A stretch of DNA of 61,996 nt, from the NCBI GenBank assembly GCA_001464375.1, contig LNEW01000098.1:1-61996 (forward strand), read 5' to 3'. The stretch's first letter is position 1. Each line of letters opens with the position of its first letter. The notes under the pieces are model-generated. The model was not told the DNA's origin, made no database searches, and saw nothing but the letters and a program-made list of their open reading frames with translations. Made by a program: the position numbers and the translations under genes. The DNA is from Rhodospirillales bacterium Ga0074136 (lineage in GTDB: Bacteria; Pseudomonadota; Alphaproteobacteria; Acetobacterales; Acetobacteraceae). Below are positions 6,941 to 15,658 of this stretch, piece by piece.

Positions 6941-9060
6941 GCGACCTCGACCGCCGCGCCGCCCCGCCGGGGAAACTGCCCGGCAGCCTGATGGCCAATC
7001 CGCGGCTCGATCGCTGGCTCGCCTTCGATGCGGCGGGGCATGTCACGGTCACGCCGGGAAAGGTGGAACTTGGCCAGGGCATCCTGACGGCGCTGGCGCA
7101 GATCGTCGCCGATGAACTGGACGTCGCCCTGCCGCGCGTGCGCCTGCAGGCGGCCTCCACGCCGGGAAGCCCGAACGAGGGTGTCACCTCCGGCAGCCTG
7201 TCGGTGCAGGACAGCGGGATGGCGCTGCGCCACGCGGCCGCGGCGGCGCGTGCCATCCATCTGGAAGTGGCGGCGCAGCGCAGCGGCGTGCCGCTCGATG
7301 CGCTGCGGGTCGAGGACGGCGCCTTCCTCGCGCCGGATGGGCGCGCGGTGGCGTCCTACTGGTCGCAGGCCGATGCGGCGCTGCTGGACTGCGATGCACC
7401 CGTGGATGTGCGCGCGAAGCCGCCCGCGGCGCGCCGCGTAGCCGGCACATCCACCGCGCGCCTCGACCTGCCGGACAAGGTGTTCGGCGCCGCGCGCTTC
7501 GTCCACGACCTGCGCCTGGCGGGCATGCTGCATGCCCGCGTGGTACGCCCGCCGGCGCGGCGCGCGCGGCTGGTGGCCTGGCGCAAGGACGCGTTGCCCG
7601 CGGACGCAATCCTCGCGCGCGACGGCTCCTTCCTCGCGGTGCTGGCCGATACCGAGCACGCGGCCGAGCACGCCGCCGAGCGCCTCGCGGCGCTCTGCAC
7701 CTGGGAGGCCACCGATACCCTGCCGCCGCAGCACGCCCTGGCCGACTGGCTGCGCCATGCGCCGGGCGAACACGCCGTCATCCTCGAACGCGACGACCCC
7801 GCCGCCGCGCCCGCGCAGACCCTGCGCGCGACCTTCTTCCGCCCCTACGTGACGCACGCCTCGACCGGCACCTGCTGCGCGGTTGCGCGCTGGCAGGGCG
7901 CGACGCTGGAGGTCTGGACCCATTCGCAGGGGGTCTACAACCTGCGCGCCGACCTCGCGAAGGCGCTGACCATGCCGGAGGACGACATCCTCGTCCGCCA
8001 CATGGAAGGTGCCGGCTGCTACGGCCACAACGGCGCGGATGATGTCGCGCTGGATGCCGCGCTGGCGGCGCGCGCGGTGCCTGGCAGGCCGGTGCGGCTG
8101 CTGTGGTCGCGGGCGGAGGAACTCGGCTGGGGGCCGGTCTCCTCGGCGATGGTGGTGGAGGTCGAGGCGACGCTGGACAGCGCCGGCACCATCGCAAGCT
8201 GGCGCGAGGAGGTGACCAGCCACGGCCATTCCTCCCGCCCTGGGCGCGGCGCGCTGCCGACACTGCTGGCGGTCGAATACATGGACCCGCCGCGTGAGAT
8301 CCCGAACGCGCTGAACCCGCCGCTGGCCTCGGGCGGCGGGGCGCAGCGCAATGCCGTGCCGGCCTATCGCATCCCGAAGCTGACCATCGGCGTGAAGCGG
8401 GTCGCCAGCATGCCGCTGCGCGTCTCGGCGCTGCGCGGCCTGGGCGCGCCGGCCAATGTCTTCGCGATCGAATCCGTGATGAACGAACTGGCGCAGATGG
8501 CGGGCGAGGACGCGCTCGATTTCCGCCTGCGCCACCTGGATGACGCGCGCGGTCGGGAGGTGCTGGCGCTGGCCGCCGACATGGCCGGCTGGCGCGGACG
8601 CACGCGGCGCGAGAGCTTCGGCATGGGCCTCGCCTATGCGCGCTACAAGCACACCGGAGCGTTCTGCGCCGTCGCGGCCGAGATCGAGGCGCTGGACCGC
8701 GTGGTCTGCCGCCGCCTGTGGATCGCCGCCGATGTGGGCGAGGTCATCAACCCCGACGGCGTCGCCAACCAATACGAGGGCGGCGCCATCCACGGCGTCT
8801 CGATGGCGCTGAAGGAAGCCGTGGGCTTCGACGCCCGCACCGTGACCAGCACCGATTGGGACACCTATCCGATCCTGCGCTTCAGCGAGGTGCCGAGCGT
8901 CGAGACGCGCCTGATCCCGCGCCCCGAGGAAAAGCCGCTCGGGGCCGGGGAGGCGTCGCTCGCGCCCACCATCGCCGCCATCGCCAACGCCATCCACGAC
9001 GCGCTCGGCATCCGTCCGCGTGCGATGCCCTTCACGCCCGGGAACCTCGTGGCCACATGA
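6937..9060 (+). CDS. Molybdopterin-binding subunit of a molybdenum hydroxylase (IorB-like)
   Basis: A 707-residue molybdenum-cofactor subunit. The sequence shows two half-domains: an N-terminal region with VTPGKVELGQGILTALAQ (about 25-45) and a C-terminal half with the cofactor loops. LRGLGAPANVFAIES corresponds to the RGxG-type loop, and KPLGAGEASLAP carries the expected catalytic glutamate near the C-terminus. The enzyme should hydroxylate an N-heterocycle or similar compound with water-derived oxygen. ATG 6937 is chosen because it overlaps the stop of the 2Fe-2S gene as ATGA. The gene in turn overlaps the decarboxylase-like gene by ATGA, indicating one operon. Substrate is unknown. The Bug gene upstream suggests an imported heterocyclic acid (inference). 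Confidence 0.85.
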   Translation: MSDLDRRAAPPGKLPGSLMANPRLDRWLAFDAAGHVTVTPGKVELGQGILTALAQIVADELDVALPRVRLQAASTPGSPNEGVTSGSLSVQDSGMALRHAAAAARAIHLEVAAQRSGVPLDALRVEDGAFLAPDGRAVASYWSQADAALLDCDAPVDVRAKPPAARRVAGTSTARLDLPDKVFGAARFVHDLRLAGMLHARVVRPPARRARLVAWRKDALPADAILARDGSFLAVLADTEHAAEHAAERLAALCTWEATDTLPPQHALADWLRHAPGEHAVILERDDPAAAPAQTLRATFFRPYVTHASTGTCCAVARWQGATLEVWTHSQGVYNLRADLAKALTMPEDDILVRHMEGAGCYGHNGADDVALDAALAARAVPGRPVRLLWSRAEELGWGPVSSAMVVEVEATLDSAGTIASWREEVTSHGHSSRPGRGALPTLLAVEYMDPPREIPNALNPPLASGGGAQRNAVPAYRIPKLTIGVKRVASMPLRVSALRGLGAPANVFAIESVMNELAQMAGEDALDFRLRHLDDARGREVLALAADMAGWRGRTRRESFGMGLAYARYKHTGAFCAVAAEIEALDRVVCRRLWIAADVGEVINPDGVANQYEGGAIHGVSMALKEAVGFDARTVTSTDWDTYPILRFSEVPSVETRLIPRPEEKPLGAGEASLAPTIAAIANAIHDALGIRPRAMPFTPGNLVAT

Positions 9061-10019
9061 TTCCGCTCACCCTTGCCTGCACCACGTCCGACCGCACCCG
9101 GCCGCTGATGGATGGCCGCTTCCGCGTGAACGGCTGCGACATCACCTTCATCCCAGGCGAGCCGGAGGATATCTTTCGCCGGGCCCTGCGGGACAAGGCG
9201 TTCGACATTTCCGAACTGTCGATGGGCAGCCACATCGTCACCACCGCGCGGGGCGATGCGCCGTATGTCGGCGTGCCGGTGTTCCTCTCGCGCGCCTTCC
9301 GCCATTCCGCCGTGTACATCCGCACCGACCGCGGCATCCGCACAGCCGCCGATCTCGCGGGCCGCACCATCGGCCTGCCGGAATACCAGCAGACGGCCGC
9401 ACTGTGGGTGCGCGGCTTCCTGCGCGAACACTACGGCGTGGACACCAGGGGCATCGCCTGGCGCACCGGCGGCGAACGCGTGGCGATCACGCTGCCGGAC
9501 GGCTTCGACGTAAAGCCGCTGGGGCGCGACCTGGAGGCGGCGCTGGCAGCCGGCGAGATCGACGCGCTGATCGGCCCGCGCCCGCCGCGCTGCTTCCTCG
9601 ATCGCTCGGCGCCGGTCGACCGGCTGTGGCCCGACACCCGCGCCGAGGAACAGGCCTGGTTCGCCAGCACCGGCTTCTTCCCCATCATGCATTGCCTGGC
9701 CGTCCGCAAGGACGTGGTGGAACGCCACCCCTGGCTGCCGGTCGAATTGTTCCGCGCCTTCGCCGCGGCCAAGGCCGCGTCCATCGCGGAGCTGCGCCTG
9801 GTCAATGTGCTGCGCGTCTCGCTGCCCTGGATCGCTGCCGAGGCCGAGGCGCAGATCGCCGCCATGGGCGGCAACCCCTGGCCCTACGGCTTCGCGCGCA
9901 ACCGCGACGAGATCGCCGCCATGATCCGCTACGCCGTGGCCGACGGCCTGGCGGCGACCACGATACCGCCCGAGGCGCTGTTCCACCCCTCCGTGCTCGA
10001 CCTGCTCGACGCGACCTGA
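9057..10019 (+). CDS. 4,5-dihydroxyphthalate decarboxylase-like protein
   Basis: A 320-residue protein resembling 4,5-dihydroxyphthalate decarboxylase (Pht5) and related periplasmic-binding-fold proteins. Seen in the sequence: an opening LTLACTTSDRTRPLMDGR, the EPEDIFRRALRDKAFDISELSMGSH block, a RTIGLPEYQQTAALWVRGFL segment, and ALFHPS near the end. There is no signal peptide, so it is cytoplasmic, which favours an enzyme over a transport receptor. The ATGA overlap with the molybdenum hydroxylase gene implies it works in the same pathway, plausibly decarboxylating a hydroxylated aromatic acid. The family is heterogeneous and the assignment to a reaction is tentative. Confidence 0.75.
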   Translation: MIPLTLACTTSDRTRPLMDGRFRVNGCDITFIPGEPEDIFRRALRDKAFDISELSMGSHIVTTARGDAPYVGVPVFLSRAFRHSAVYIRTDRGIRTAADLAGRTIGLPEYQQTAALWVRGFLREHYGVDTRGIAWRTGGERVAITLPDGFDVKPLGRDLEAALAAGEIDALIGPRPPRCFLDRSAPVDRLWPDTRAEEQAWFASTGFFPIMHCLAVRKDVVERHPWLPVELFRAFAAAKAASIAELRLVNVLRVSLPWIAAEAEAQIAAMGGNPWPYGFARNRDEIAAMIRYAVADGLAATTIPPEALFHPSVLDLLDAT

Positions 10020-10058
10020 GGCTTGCCCTGGCGGCGCGCTCGCCCCATCACTGAGGCT

Positions 10059-10202
10059 ATGCCACGATTGCGCCGCATGACCGCGGCGATGCCAACAATG
10101 CGCCGCATCGCTGGGGCGACGCCAACAATGCGCCGCATCACTGCGGCATTGCCACCACCGCGCCGCATCACTGCGGCGACGCCACCGGGAGAACGTCCAT
10201 GA
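10059..10202 (+). CDS. Possible 47-residue repeat peptide coupled to the Bug gene
   Basis: A short open frame, spanned almost entirely by the 30-bp tandem repeats, would encode 47 residues built from a ten-residue unit of the type TPTMRRITAA (M-R-R-I/M-T-A-A core). Its stop overlaps the start of the next Bug gene as ATGA (10199-10202), a layout used for translational coupling throughout this window. Against it, only GAGG two bases before the ATG could serve as ribosome-binding site, and the frame may simply follow from a repeat unit divisible by three. No family is recognised. Treat as speculative. Confidence 0.25.
   Translation: MPRLRRMTAAMPTMRRIAGATPTMRRITAALPPPRRITAATPPGERP
10061..10180 (+). 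repeat. Tandem repeat, four copies of a 30-bp unit
   Basis: Four adjacent 30-bp units (10061, 10091, 10121, 10151) share the pattern GCCAMCA-TGCGCCGCAT followed by CACTGCGGCGAC. A decayed half-unit lies to the left (10041-10060) and the first six bases of a fifth unit lie to the right. Copies differ at several positions, so the array is not a recent perfect expansion. It fills the gap between the decarboxylase-like gene and the next Bug gene. Confidence 0.9.
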
Positions 10203-11161
10203 ACCGCCTGACCCGCCGCGCTGTTCTCGGCACCGCCGCCATCCTCGCCGCCCCGGCCGTCCGTGCGCAGGGGACCTCGATCCGCATCGTCGTGCCCTTC
10301 GCACCGGGAGGGTCCACCGACGCCGTCGCGCGCCTTGTCGCCCCCGGCCTGACGCAGCGCCTCGGCGCCCCCGTGGTGGTCGAGAACCGTAGCGGCGCCG
10401 CCGGGTCGATCGGCACCGATGCCGTCGCCAAGGCCCGCCCCGATGGCCAGACCTGGCTGCTGACCTTCGACAGCCACGCGACGCTGGCCGCACTCATCCC
10501 GCAACTGCCCTTCAACCCCGATCGCGACCTCGATCCCGTCATGCTGATCGGCGGCGCGCCGTATGTGTTGGCCTCCAAGCCCGACAAGCCCTTCCGATCC
10601 ATCACCGAGGTCGTCGCTGCCGCGCGCGCGCGGCCCGATGCGGTGTCCTTCGGGTCCACCGGCAACGGCACGATCGGCCACCTGACCATGGTGCTGCTGC
10701 AGGGGCAGTCGAACACGCGCATGACGCATCTGCCCTACCGCAGCGGCGGGCTCGCGGTGAACGACACGGTGGCGGGGCATGTCGACATGATGATCGGCTC
10801 GGCCGCGGTGGTGCATCCGCATGCACGCGGCGGCACGCTGCGCACCTTCGCGCAGTTCGGCCCGCAGCGCCTGCCCGCGCTGGCCGACCTGCCGACTGTC
10901 GCCGAAGCCGGCATCCGGGGCCTGGAGGCCGAGGCCTGGTGGGGCGTCTTCGCACCGCACGGCACGCCGCAGGATGCGGTGGCGCGGATGAACGCGGCGC
11001 TGAAGGAATCGCTGTCCGAGGAGCGCGTGCGCACCACCATGCAGGATGTGCAGCAGGCGCGGCTCATCATGTCCGATCCCGCGGCCCTCGGCACCTTCCT
11101 CCAGCGGGAAGTGGCGAAGTGGGGCGCCGTGGTGCGCGAGAACAACATCCGCGCGGACTGA
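10199..11161 (+). CDS. Bug/TctC-family periplasmic binding protein 2
   Basis: A 320-residue Bug-family receptor with a signal peptide (about 1-23, ending AVRAQ) and the usual motifs: IRIVVPFAPGGSTDAVAR, VVVENRSGAAGSIGTDAVAK, a PYRSGG ligand loop and LPTVAEAGI. GGGAG (10186-10190) is the ribosome-binding site. It follows the molybdenum hydroxylase operon on the same strand but is set apart by repeat DNA, so it may have its own transcript. It presumably binds a small anionic ligand in the periplasm; ligand and cognate membrane components are unknown. Confidence 0.9.
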   Translation: MNRLTRRAVLGTAAILAAPAVRAQGTSIRIVVPFAPGGSTDAVARLVAPGLTQRLGAPVVVENRSGAAGSIGTDAVAKARPDGQTWLLTFDSHATLAALIPQLPFNPDRDLDPVMLIGGAPYVLASKPDKPFRSITEVVAAARARPDAVSFGSTGNGTIGHLTMVLLQGQSNTRMTHLPYRSGGLAVNDTVAGHVDMMIGSAAVVHPHARGGTLRTFAQFGPQRLPALADLPTVAEAGIRGLEAEAWWGVFAPHGTPQDAVARMNAALKESLSEERVRTTMQDVQQARLIMSDPAALGTFLQREVAKWGAVVRENNIRAD

Positions 11162-11171
11162 CGCCGCGAAG

Positions 11172-11252
11172 GGCACGGGCGCCTTTCGGCCGCTCCGCGG
11201 CACGGGCGCTTTTCCGCCGCTCCGCGGCGCGGGCGGAGTTCCGCCGCTCCGC
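11172..11252 (+). repeat. Tandem repeat, three copies of a 27-bp unit
   Basis: Three adjacent 27-bp units (11172-11198, 11199-11225, 11226-11252) begin GGCACGGGCGC and end CCGCCGCTCCGC. A partial fourth copy begins at 11253. The joint between units contains the palindrome CCGCGG. It lies between the second Bug gene and the peptide-type binding protein gene. It is unrelated in sequence to the 30-bp array on the other side of the same Bug gene, but similar in kind. Confidence 0.85.
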
Positions 11253-11326
11253 GGCACGGGGATTGCTCCGACCGGGTCATTGTCCGCATGCTGTCGCGGT
11301 CAATGCCCGCAAGGAGACCCCGCGCC

Positions 11327-12907
11327 ATGCTGCGACGCTCGCTTCTCACCGCCACCGGCGCCGGGCTGTTCGCCGGCCCGTCCCTGGTCCGCGCGCAATC
11401 GGCCAGCACGCTGCGCTTCACGCCGCAGCAGGACCTGGTGACGCTCGATCCCGTCACCACCACCGCCTATATCTCGCGCAACCACGGCTACATGGTATTC
11501 GACACGCTGTACGGCATGGACGCCGCCTACCAGGCGACGCCGCAGATGGTGGACGGCCATCGCATCGAGAATGACGGCAGGCTGTGGAACCTGACGCTGC
11601 GCGAAGGCCTGCGCTTCCACGATGGCGAACGCGTCCTGGCGCGCGATTGCGTTGCCTCCATCCGCCGTTGGGCACGGCGCGACCCCTTCGGCGCCACGCT
11701 GATGGAAGCCACGGACGAACTCTCCGCCCCCGACGACCGCACCATCCGCTTCCGCCTGAAGCAGCCCTTCCCGCTGCTGCCGATCGCTCTGGGCAAGGCC
11801 TCGGTGCCGGTCTGCGCCATGATGCCGGAGCGCCTCGCGAACACCGACCCGTTCCGCCAGGTGACGGAGATGATCGGCTCCGGCCCCTTCCGCTTCAAGG
11901 CGGATGAACGCGTGCCCGGCGCGCTGAATGTCTACACGAAGTTCGAGGGCTACGTGCCGCGGCGCGACGGCGCGCTGGCCTGGACCTCCGGCCCCAAGGT
12001 CGTGCATTTCGACCGCGTCGAATGGCACGTCATGCCGGATTCCAGCACCGCGACCAACGCGCTGGTGGCGGGCGAACGCGACTGGCAGGAATACGCCTAT
12101 CACGACCTGCTGCCGCAGCTGCGCCGCGCGCGCAACGTGACGGTGCGCGTGCTGGACAGATCCGGCTTTGTCGGCATGGTGCGCGTCAACCACCTGCAGC
12201 CGCCCTTCGACAACCCGGCGATCCGCCGCGCGCTGTGGGGCGCGATCGACCAGACATCCTGCATGCAGTCCCTGGTGGGCAACGACACCAGCCTGATGCA
12301 CGTCCCCCTCGGCTTCTTCGGGCCGGGCACGCCGATGGCCTCCGATGCCGGGCTCGATGTGCTGCGCGGGCCGCGCGACTACGCGAAGGTGCGCCAGGCC
12401 CTGCGCGACGCCGGGTACCGCGGGGAGAAGGTGGTCTTCATGATCCCGTCCACCTCCGCCCCCAACGCGGCGATGGGCGCGGTGATGGAGGACCAGTTCC
12501 GCCAGGCCGGCCTCGATGTCGAGATCTACTCGGTCGAGTTCAACGCCATGCTCCAGCGCCGCAACCGCAAGGGCCCGGTCAGCGACGGTGGCTGGTCCGC
12601 CTTCATGACCAACTGGGCCGGCACCGACTGGCTGAACCCGGCCGGGCACATCGCACTGCGCGGCAATGGTGAGGCCGGCTATGCCGGATGGGCGACGATG
12701 CCGCGCATCGAGCAACTGCGCGAAGCCTGGTTCCGCGCCCCGGACCTGGCGGCGCAGCAGGCGGTCTGCCGCGACATCCAGCTCGAGGCGATGCGCGAGG
12801 TGCCCTACTACCCCACCGGGCAGTATCTGCAGCCGACGGCGTACCGGTCCAACATCACCGGGGTGCTGGAAGGCTTCGCGACGTTCTGGAACGTGCGGCG
12901 CACGTGA
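11327..12907 (+). CDS. ABC transporter substrate-binding protein, peptide/nickel family (SBP_bac_5)
   Basis: A 526-residue extracytoplasmic binding protein of the OppA/DppA family. It has a signal peptide (about 1-22, SLVRAQ), the early motif TLDPVTTTAYISRNH, WNLTLREGLRFHDGERV, SGPFRF and the central RRALWGAIDQ block typical of the family. ATG 11327 is chosen over ATG 11288 because AAGGAG (11311-11316) is well placed and the shorter protein has a proper signal sequence. No permease or ATPase genes are adjacent, so it is another orphan receptor. It likely binds a short peptide or other di-cationic or amide ligand. Confidence 0.88.
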   Translation: MLRRSLLTATGAGLFAGPSLVRAQSASTLRFTPQQDLVTLDPVTTTAYISRNHGYMVFDTLYGMDAAYQATPQMVDGHRIENDGRLWNLTLREGLRFHDGERVLARDCVASIRRWARRDPFGATLMEATDELSAPDDRTIRFRLKQPFPLLPIALGKASVPVCAMMPERLANTDPFRQVTEMIGSGPFRFKADERVPGALNVYTKFEGYVPRRDGALAWTSGPKVVHFDRVEWHVMPDSSTATNALVAGERDWQEYAYHDLLPQLRRARNVTVRVLDRSGFVGMVRVNHLQPPFDNPAIRRALWGAIDQTSCMQSLVGNDTSLMHVPLGFFGPGTPMASDAGLDVLRGPRDYAKVRQALRDAGYRGEKVVFMIPSTSAPNAAMGAVMEDQFRQAGLDVEIYSVEFNAMLQRRNRKGPVSDGGWSAFMTNWAGTDWLNPAGHIALRGNGEAGYAGWATMPRIEQLREAWFRAPDLAAQQAVCRDIQLEAMREVPYYPTGQYLQPTAYRSNITGVLEGFATFWNVRRT

Positions 12908-12911
12908 GGCG

Positions 12912-12928
12912 AGGGGGCGCCGCCCCCT
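12912..12928. terminator. Hairpin between convergent genes
   Basis: AGGGGG (12912-12917) and CCCCCT (12923-12928) form a G/C-only stem with a five-base loop, placed 4 bp after the binding-protein stop and 8 bp before the end of the convergent VUT gene. There is no T-run, so it is a candidate bidirectional terminator only. Confidence 0.45.
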
Positions 12929-12935
12929 GCGCGAT

Positions 12936-13490
12936 TCAGGCAGGCTGGATGCCGCGGCGTTCGTCGCGGCGGCGCAGCAGCGCGACCAGCGGAAGTGCCA
13001 GCAAGACCATCCACGCCTTGCCCACCACCTGGCCCAGCAGATACTCCAGGCTGCCGAAGGCAAGCCACAGGAAGACCACGCTGTCGACCACCAGGCCGAC
13101 GGCGCCGCTCGCCGCCACCGCCAGCACCAGGCCGCGCTTCTGCAGCGGCGTGAACACCACGAGGTCGGCGAATTCCGACAGCAGGAAGGCGACGGCGGAG
13201 GCGACCACCAGCGCGGGCGGCGCGATGAAGCCCGACAGCGCCGCGCCGGCCAACACCGCCCCCGCCGCCCAGCCCACGCCGAGCCGCCGCTGCACCAAAT
13301 CCCGCAGCACCAGCGCCAGCCCGATCATCAGCACGCCCGACGGCGCCATCAGCCCCGGCGCGACCGGCACCAGGCACGGCCCGTTCGGCACGCAGACGGT
13401 GCCGGCATTGCCGATCAGCCAGTTCGCCGCGGGAATGCACAGGCCGAAGCCGATCAACGCGAGCACGCCCTCGGCGCGGGGTGACACCAT
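12936..13490 (-). CDS. VUT-family (YhhQ/DUF165) queuosine-precursor transporter
   Basis: A 184-residue integral membrane protein with five to six hydrophobic segments, matching the VUT/YhhQ family (COG1738), known in other bacteria to import queuosine precursors such as preQ0 and preQ1. The conserved SEFADLVVFTPLQKR block in the middle is characteristic. The start overlaps the queC stop as TGATG. This and its position as last gene of the que operon strongly support a role in precursor salvage. An in-frame reading extending upstream across queC in another frame is a shadow. Confidence 0.82.
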   Translation of the reverse strand: MVSPRAEGVLALIGFGLCIPAANWLIGNAGTVCVPNGPCLVPVAPGLMAPSGVLMIGLALVLRDLVQRRLGVGWAAGAVLAGAALSGFIAPPALVVASAVAFLLSEFADLVVFTPLQKRGLVLAVAASGAVGLVVDSVVFLWLAFGSLEYLLGQVVGKAWMVLLALPLVALLRRRDERRGIQPA

Positions 13491-14176
13491 CACAGTCTCT
13501 CCGCAACGTAGTCCTGCCAGCCCTTGGCACGCAGGTCGCAGGCCGGGCAGGTGCCGCAGCCATAGCCCCAGGGATGGCGATGGGTTCGGTCGCCGAGATA
13601 ACAGGTGTGCGTGTGCTCGACCACCGCCCGCACCAGCGCCGCCCCGCCGAGCGTTTCCGCCAGCCGCCAGGTATCGCCCTTGGTCAGCCACATCAGCGGC
13701 GTGTGCAGCACGAAGCGCCGTTCCATGCCGAGGTTGAGCGCGACCTGCAGCGCCTTGATGGTATCGTCGCGGCAATCGGGGTAGCCGGAGTAATCGGTCT
13801 CGCACATGCCGGCCACGATGTGCTTCAGCCCGCGCCGATAGGCCAACGCCGCCGCGAAGGTCAGGAACACGATGTTCCGCCCGGGCACGAAGGTATTGGG
13901 CAGTCCCTCGGCCCCCATGGCGATCGCGGCCTCCCGCGTGAGCGCGGTTTCGGAGATCGCGCCCAGCGCATCGAGCCGCAGCAGGTGGTCGGGGCCGAGG
14001 CGCGCGCCGGGCAGCGTGGCGCGGAAGGCATCGCGGACATCCAGCTCCACGCGGTGCCGCTGCCCGTAGTCGAAGCCCAGCGTCTCGACATGCGCGAAGC
14101 GATCCAGCGCCCAGGCGAGGCAGGTCGCGGAATCCTGGCCGCCGGAGAACAGCACCAGCGCGGCGTCGTCCATCAT
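13490..14176 (-). CDS. queC: 7-cyano-7-deazaguanine synthase
   Basis: A 228-residue QueC, which converts carboxydeazaguanine to preQ0 using ATP and ammonia. The PP-loop ATP-binding motif [11 protein letters not shown] lies at about residues 8-18, and the C-terminal zinc site is [13 protein letters not shown]. Internal hallmarks GFDYGQRH and [10 protein letters not shown] are present. Two adjacent ATG codons (14176 and 14173) follow a GGAGG ribosome-binding site, and the stop of queG overlaps them, so translation is coupled. queD and queE, needed upstream in preQ0 synthesis, are not in this window. Confidence 0.95.
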   Translation of the reverse strand: MMDDAALVLFSGGQDSATCLAWALDRFAHVETLGFDYGQRHRVELDVRDAFRATLPGARLGPDHLLRLDALGAISETALTREAAIAMGAEGLPNTFVPGRNIVFLTFAAALAYRRGLKHIVAGMCETDYSGYPDCRDDTIKALQVALNLGMERRFVLHTPLMWLTKGDTWRLAETLGGAALVRAVVEHTHTCYLGDRTHRHPWGYGCGTCPACDLRAKGWQDYVAERL

Positions 14177-15210
14177 GGCGCGTCCTCCAGGCGCTGCGCT
14201 GCCCAGCGCGCGGCCTCGGCGACGGTGGCGTCGGCGTCCTCGCACAGCCCCTGCGCGGTGCCGCGCAGGGCGCCTTCGCCCGAATTGCCGATCGCCACCA
14301 TCACGTTGCGCACGAAGCGGTCGCGCCCGATGCGCTTCACCGGGCTGCCGGCGAACATCGCGCGGAACCCGGGATCATCCAAGGCCGCCAGGTCCGACAG
14401 CAGCGGCGCGCGCAACGCGGCGCGCGGCGCGAAGGCCGGTTCGCTGTGCGCCTGCGCGAACTTGTTCCAGGGGCAGACCGCCAGGCAGTCGTCACAGCCA
14501 TAGATGCGGTTGCCCATCAGCGGCCGCAGCGCGGGATCGATCGGCCCGCGATGCTCGATGGTCAGGTAGGAGATGCAGCGCCGCGCATCCAACTCGTACG
14601 GCGCGGGAAACGCCGCCGTCGGGCAGGCGTCGAGGCAGGCGCGACACGACCCGCAATGGTCGGCCTCGGCGTCATCGGTGCCGAGGTCCAGCGTCGTGAA
14701 GACCTCGCCGAGGAACAGCCAGGACCCGTGCCCGCGCGCCACCAGGTTGGTGTGCTTGCCCTGCCAGCCCAGCCCCGCCGCCTGCGCGAGAGGCTTCTCC
14801 GCGACCGGCGCGGTATCGACGAACACCTTGATGCCCGCGCCTGGCCAGCGTTCCGCCATCCAGCGTCCCAGCGCCTTCAGCCGCTTCTTCAGCACGTCAT
14901 GGTAGTCGCGGTTGCGCGCATAGACGCTGACGGTGGCGCGATCCGTCTCCGCCAGCGTCGCCAGCGGATCGGTGTCCGGGCCGTAGTTCAGGCCGAGCAC
15001 CACCACCGATGCCGCCTCCGGCCACAGCGCCCGGGGATGCGCGCGCTGCTCGGTGCGGTCCGCCATCCAGCCCATCGATCCGTGCCGCCCCTCGGCGAGG
15101 AAATGCATCAGCCTTTCGCGCACCTCCGCGCCCAGATGCGCGCGCGCGAACCCCACGGCATCGAAGCCGAGGGACAGCGCCTGCGCGCGAATGGCGTCAG
15201 CCGCGCCCAC
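14173..15210 (-). CDS. queG: Epoxyqueuosine reductase
   Basis: A 345-residue QueG, the cobalamin-dependent enzyme that reduces epoxyqueuosine in tRNA to queuosine, the last step of the pathway. Two [4Fe-4S] ferredoxin motifs are visible: [12 protein letters not shown] and [13 protein letters not shown]. The N-terminal DUF1730 region and a C-terminal HEAT-like segment complete the usual layout. It overlaps queF by 14 bp upstream and queC by one base downstream. Confidence 0.95.
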   Translation of the reverse strand: MGAADAIRAQALSLGFDAVGFARAHLGAEVRERLMHFLAEGRHGSMGWMADRTEQRAHPRALWPEAASVVVLGLNYGPDTDPLATLAETDRATVSVYARNRDYHDVLKKRLKALGRWMAERWPGAGIKVFVDTAPVAEKPLAQAAGLGWQGKHTNLVARGHGSWLFLGEVFTTLDLGTDDAEADHCGSCRACLDACPTAAFPAPYELDARRCISYLTIEHRGPIDPALRPLMGNRIYGCDDCLAVCPWNKFAQAHSEPAFAPRAALRAPLLSDLAALDDPGFRAMFAGSPVKRIGRDRFVRNVMVAIGNSGEGALRGTAQGLCEDADATVAEAARWAAQRLEDAP

Positions 15211-15658
15211 GATAGGGCCGCACCTCCTGCGCCGGAATCCATACGCCTTCCGGCGCCGCGCCGGATTGCCAGAACACGTCGATCGGGATGCCGCCGCGCG
15301 GATACCAGTAGCCGCCGATCCGCAGCCAGACCGGTGCCAGCAGCCCCACCAGCCGCTGCGCGATGTCCAGCGTGCAGGCCTCGTGGAACGCCCCGTGGTT
15401 GCGGAAGGACGCCAGGTAGTTCTTGAGCGACTTGCTCTCGACGATCCATTCGCCTGGCACGTAGTCGATCACCAGATGCGCGAAATCCGGCTGGCCGGTC
15501 AGCGGGCACAGGGACGTGAACTCCGGCGCGGTGAACCGCACGCAATACCGCAGGCCGGGATGCGGCGACGGCACGCGTTCCAGCACCGCGTCTTCCGGGC
15601 TGCGCGGCAGGGTGGTCGGCTGGCCGAGCTGCGTCAGGCCGCTGTAGTCCTCGCTCAT
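15197..15658 (-). CDS. queF: NADPH-dependent preQ0 reductase
   Basis: A 153-residue short-type (unimodular) QueF that reduces the nitrile of preQ0 to the amine of preQ1. The active-site cysteine is C51 in [12 protein letters not shown], with D58 as proton donor. The NADPH-binding QueF motif ESKSLKNYL starts at E74. Its ATG overlaps the tgt stop as ATGA, which fixes the start despite a longer upstream open frame. The product feeds Tgt, encoded just upstream. Confidence 0.95.
   Translation of the reverse strand: MSEDYSGLTQLGQPTTLPRSPEDAVLERVPSPHPGLRYCVRFTAPEFTSLCPLTGQPDFAHLVIDYVPGEWIVESKSLKNYLASFRNHGAFHEACTLDIAQRLVGLLAPVWLRIGGYWYPRGGIPIDVFWQSGAAPEGVWIPAQEVRPYRGRG

Noticed and set aside
6763..8997. 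A 744-codon leftward open frame opposite the molybdenum hydroxylase genes
   Set aside because: Shadow of the real genes: no recognisable motif, low-complexity Arg/Gly/His composition.
10041..10195. Tandem 30-bp repeats as a CRISPR array
   Set aside because: Units are directly adjacent with no unique spacers, and no cas genes are near.
12936..13805. A longer 289-residue form of the VUT transporter
   Set aside because: The extra N-terminal 105 residues are queC read in another frame; the TGATG overlap fixes the true start at 13490.
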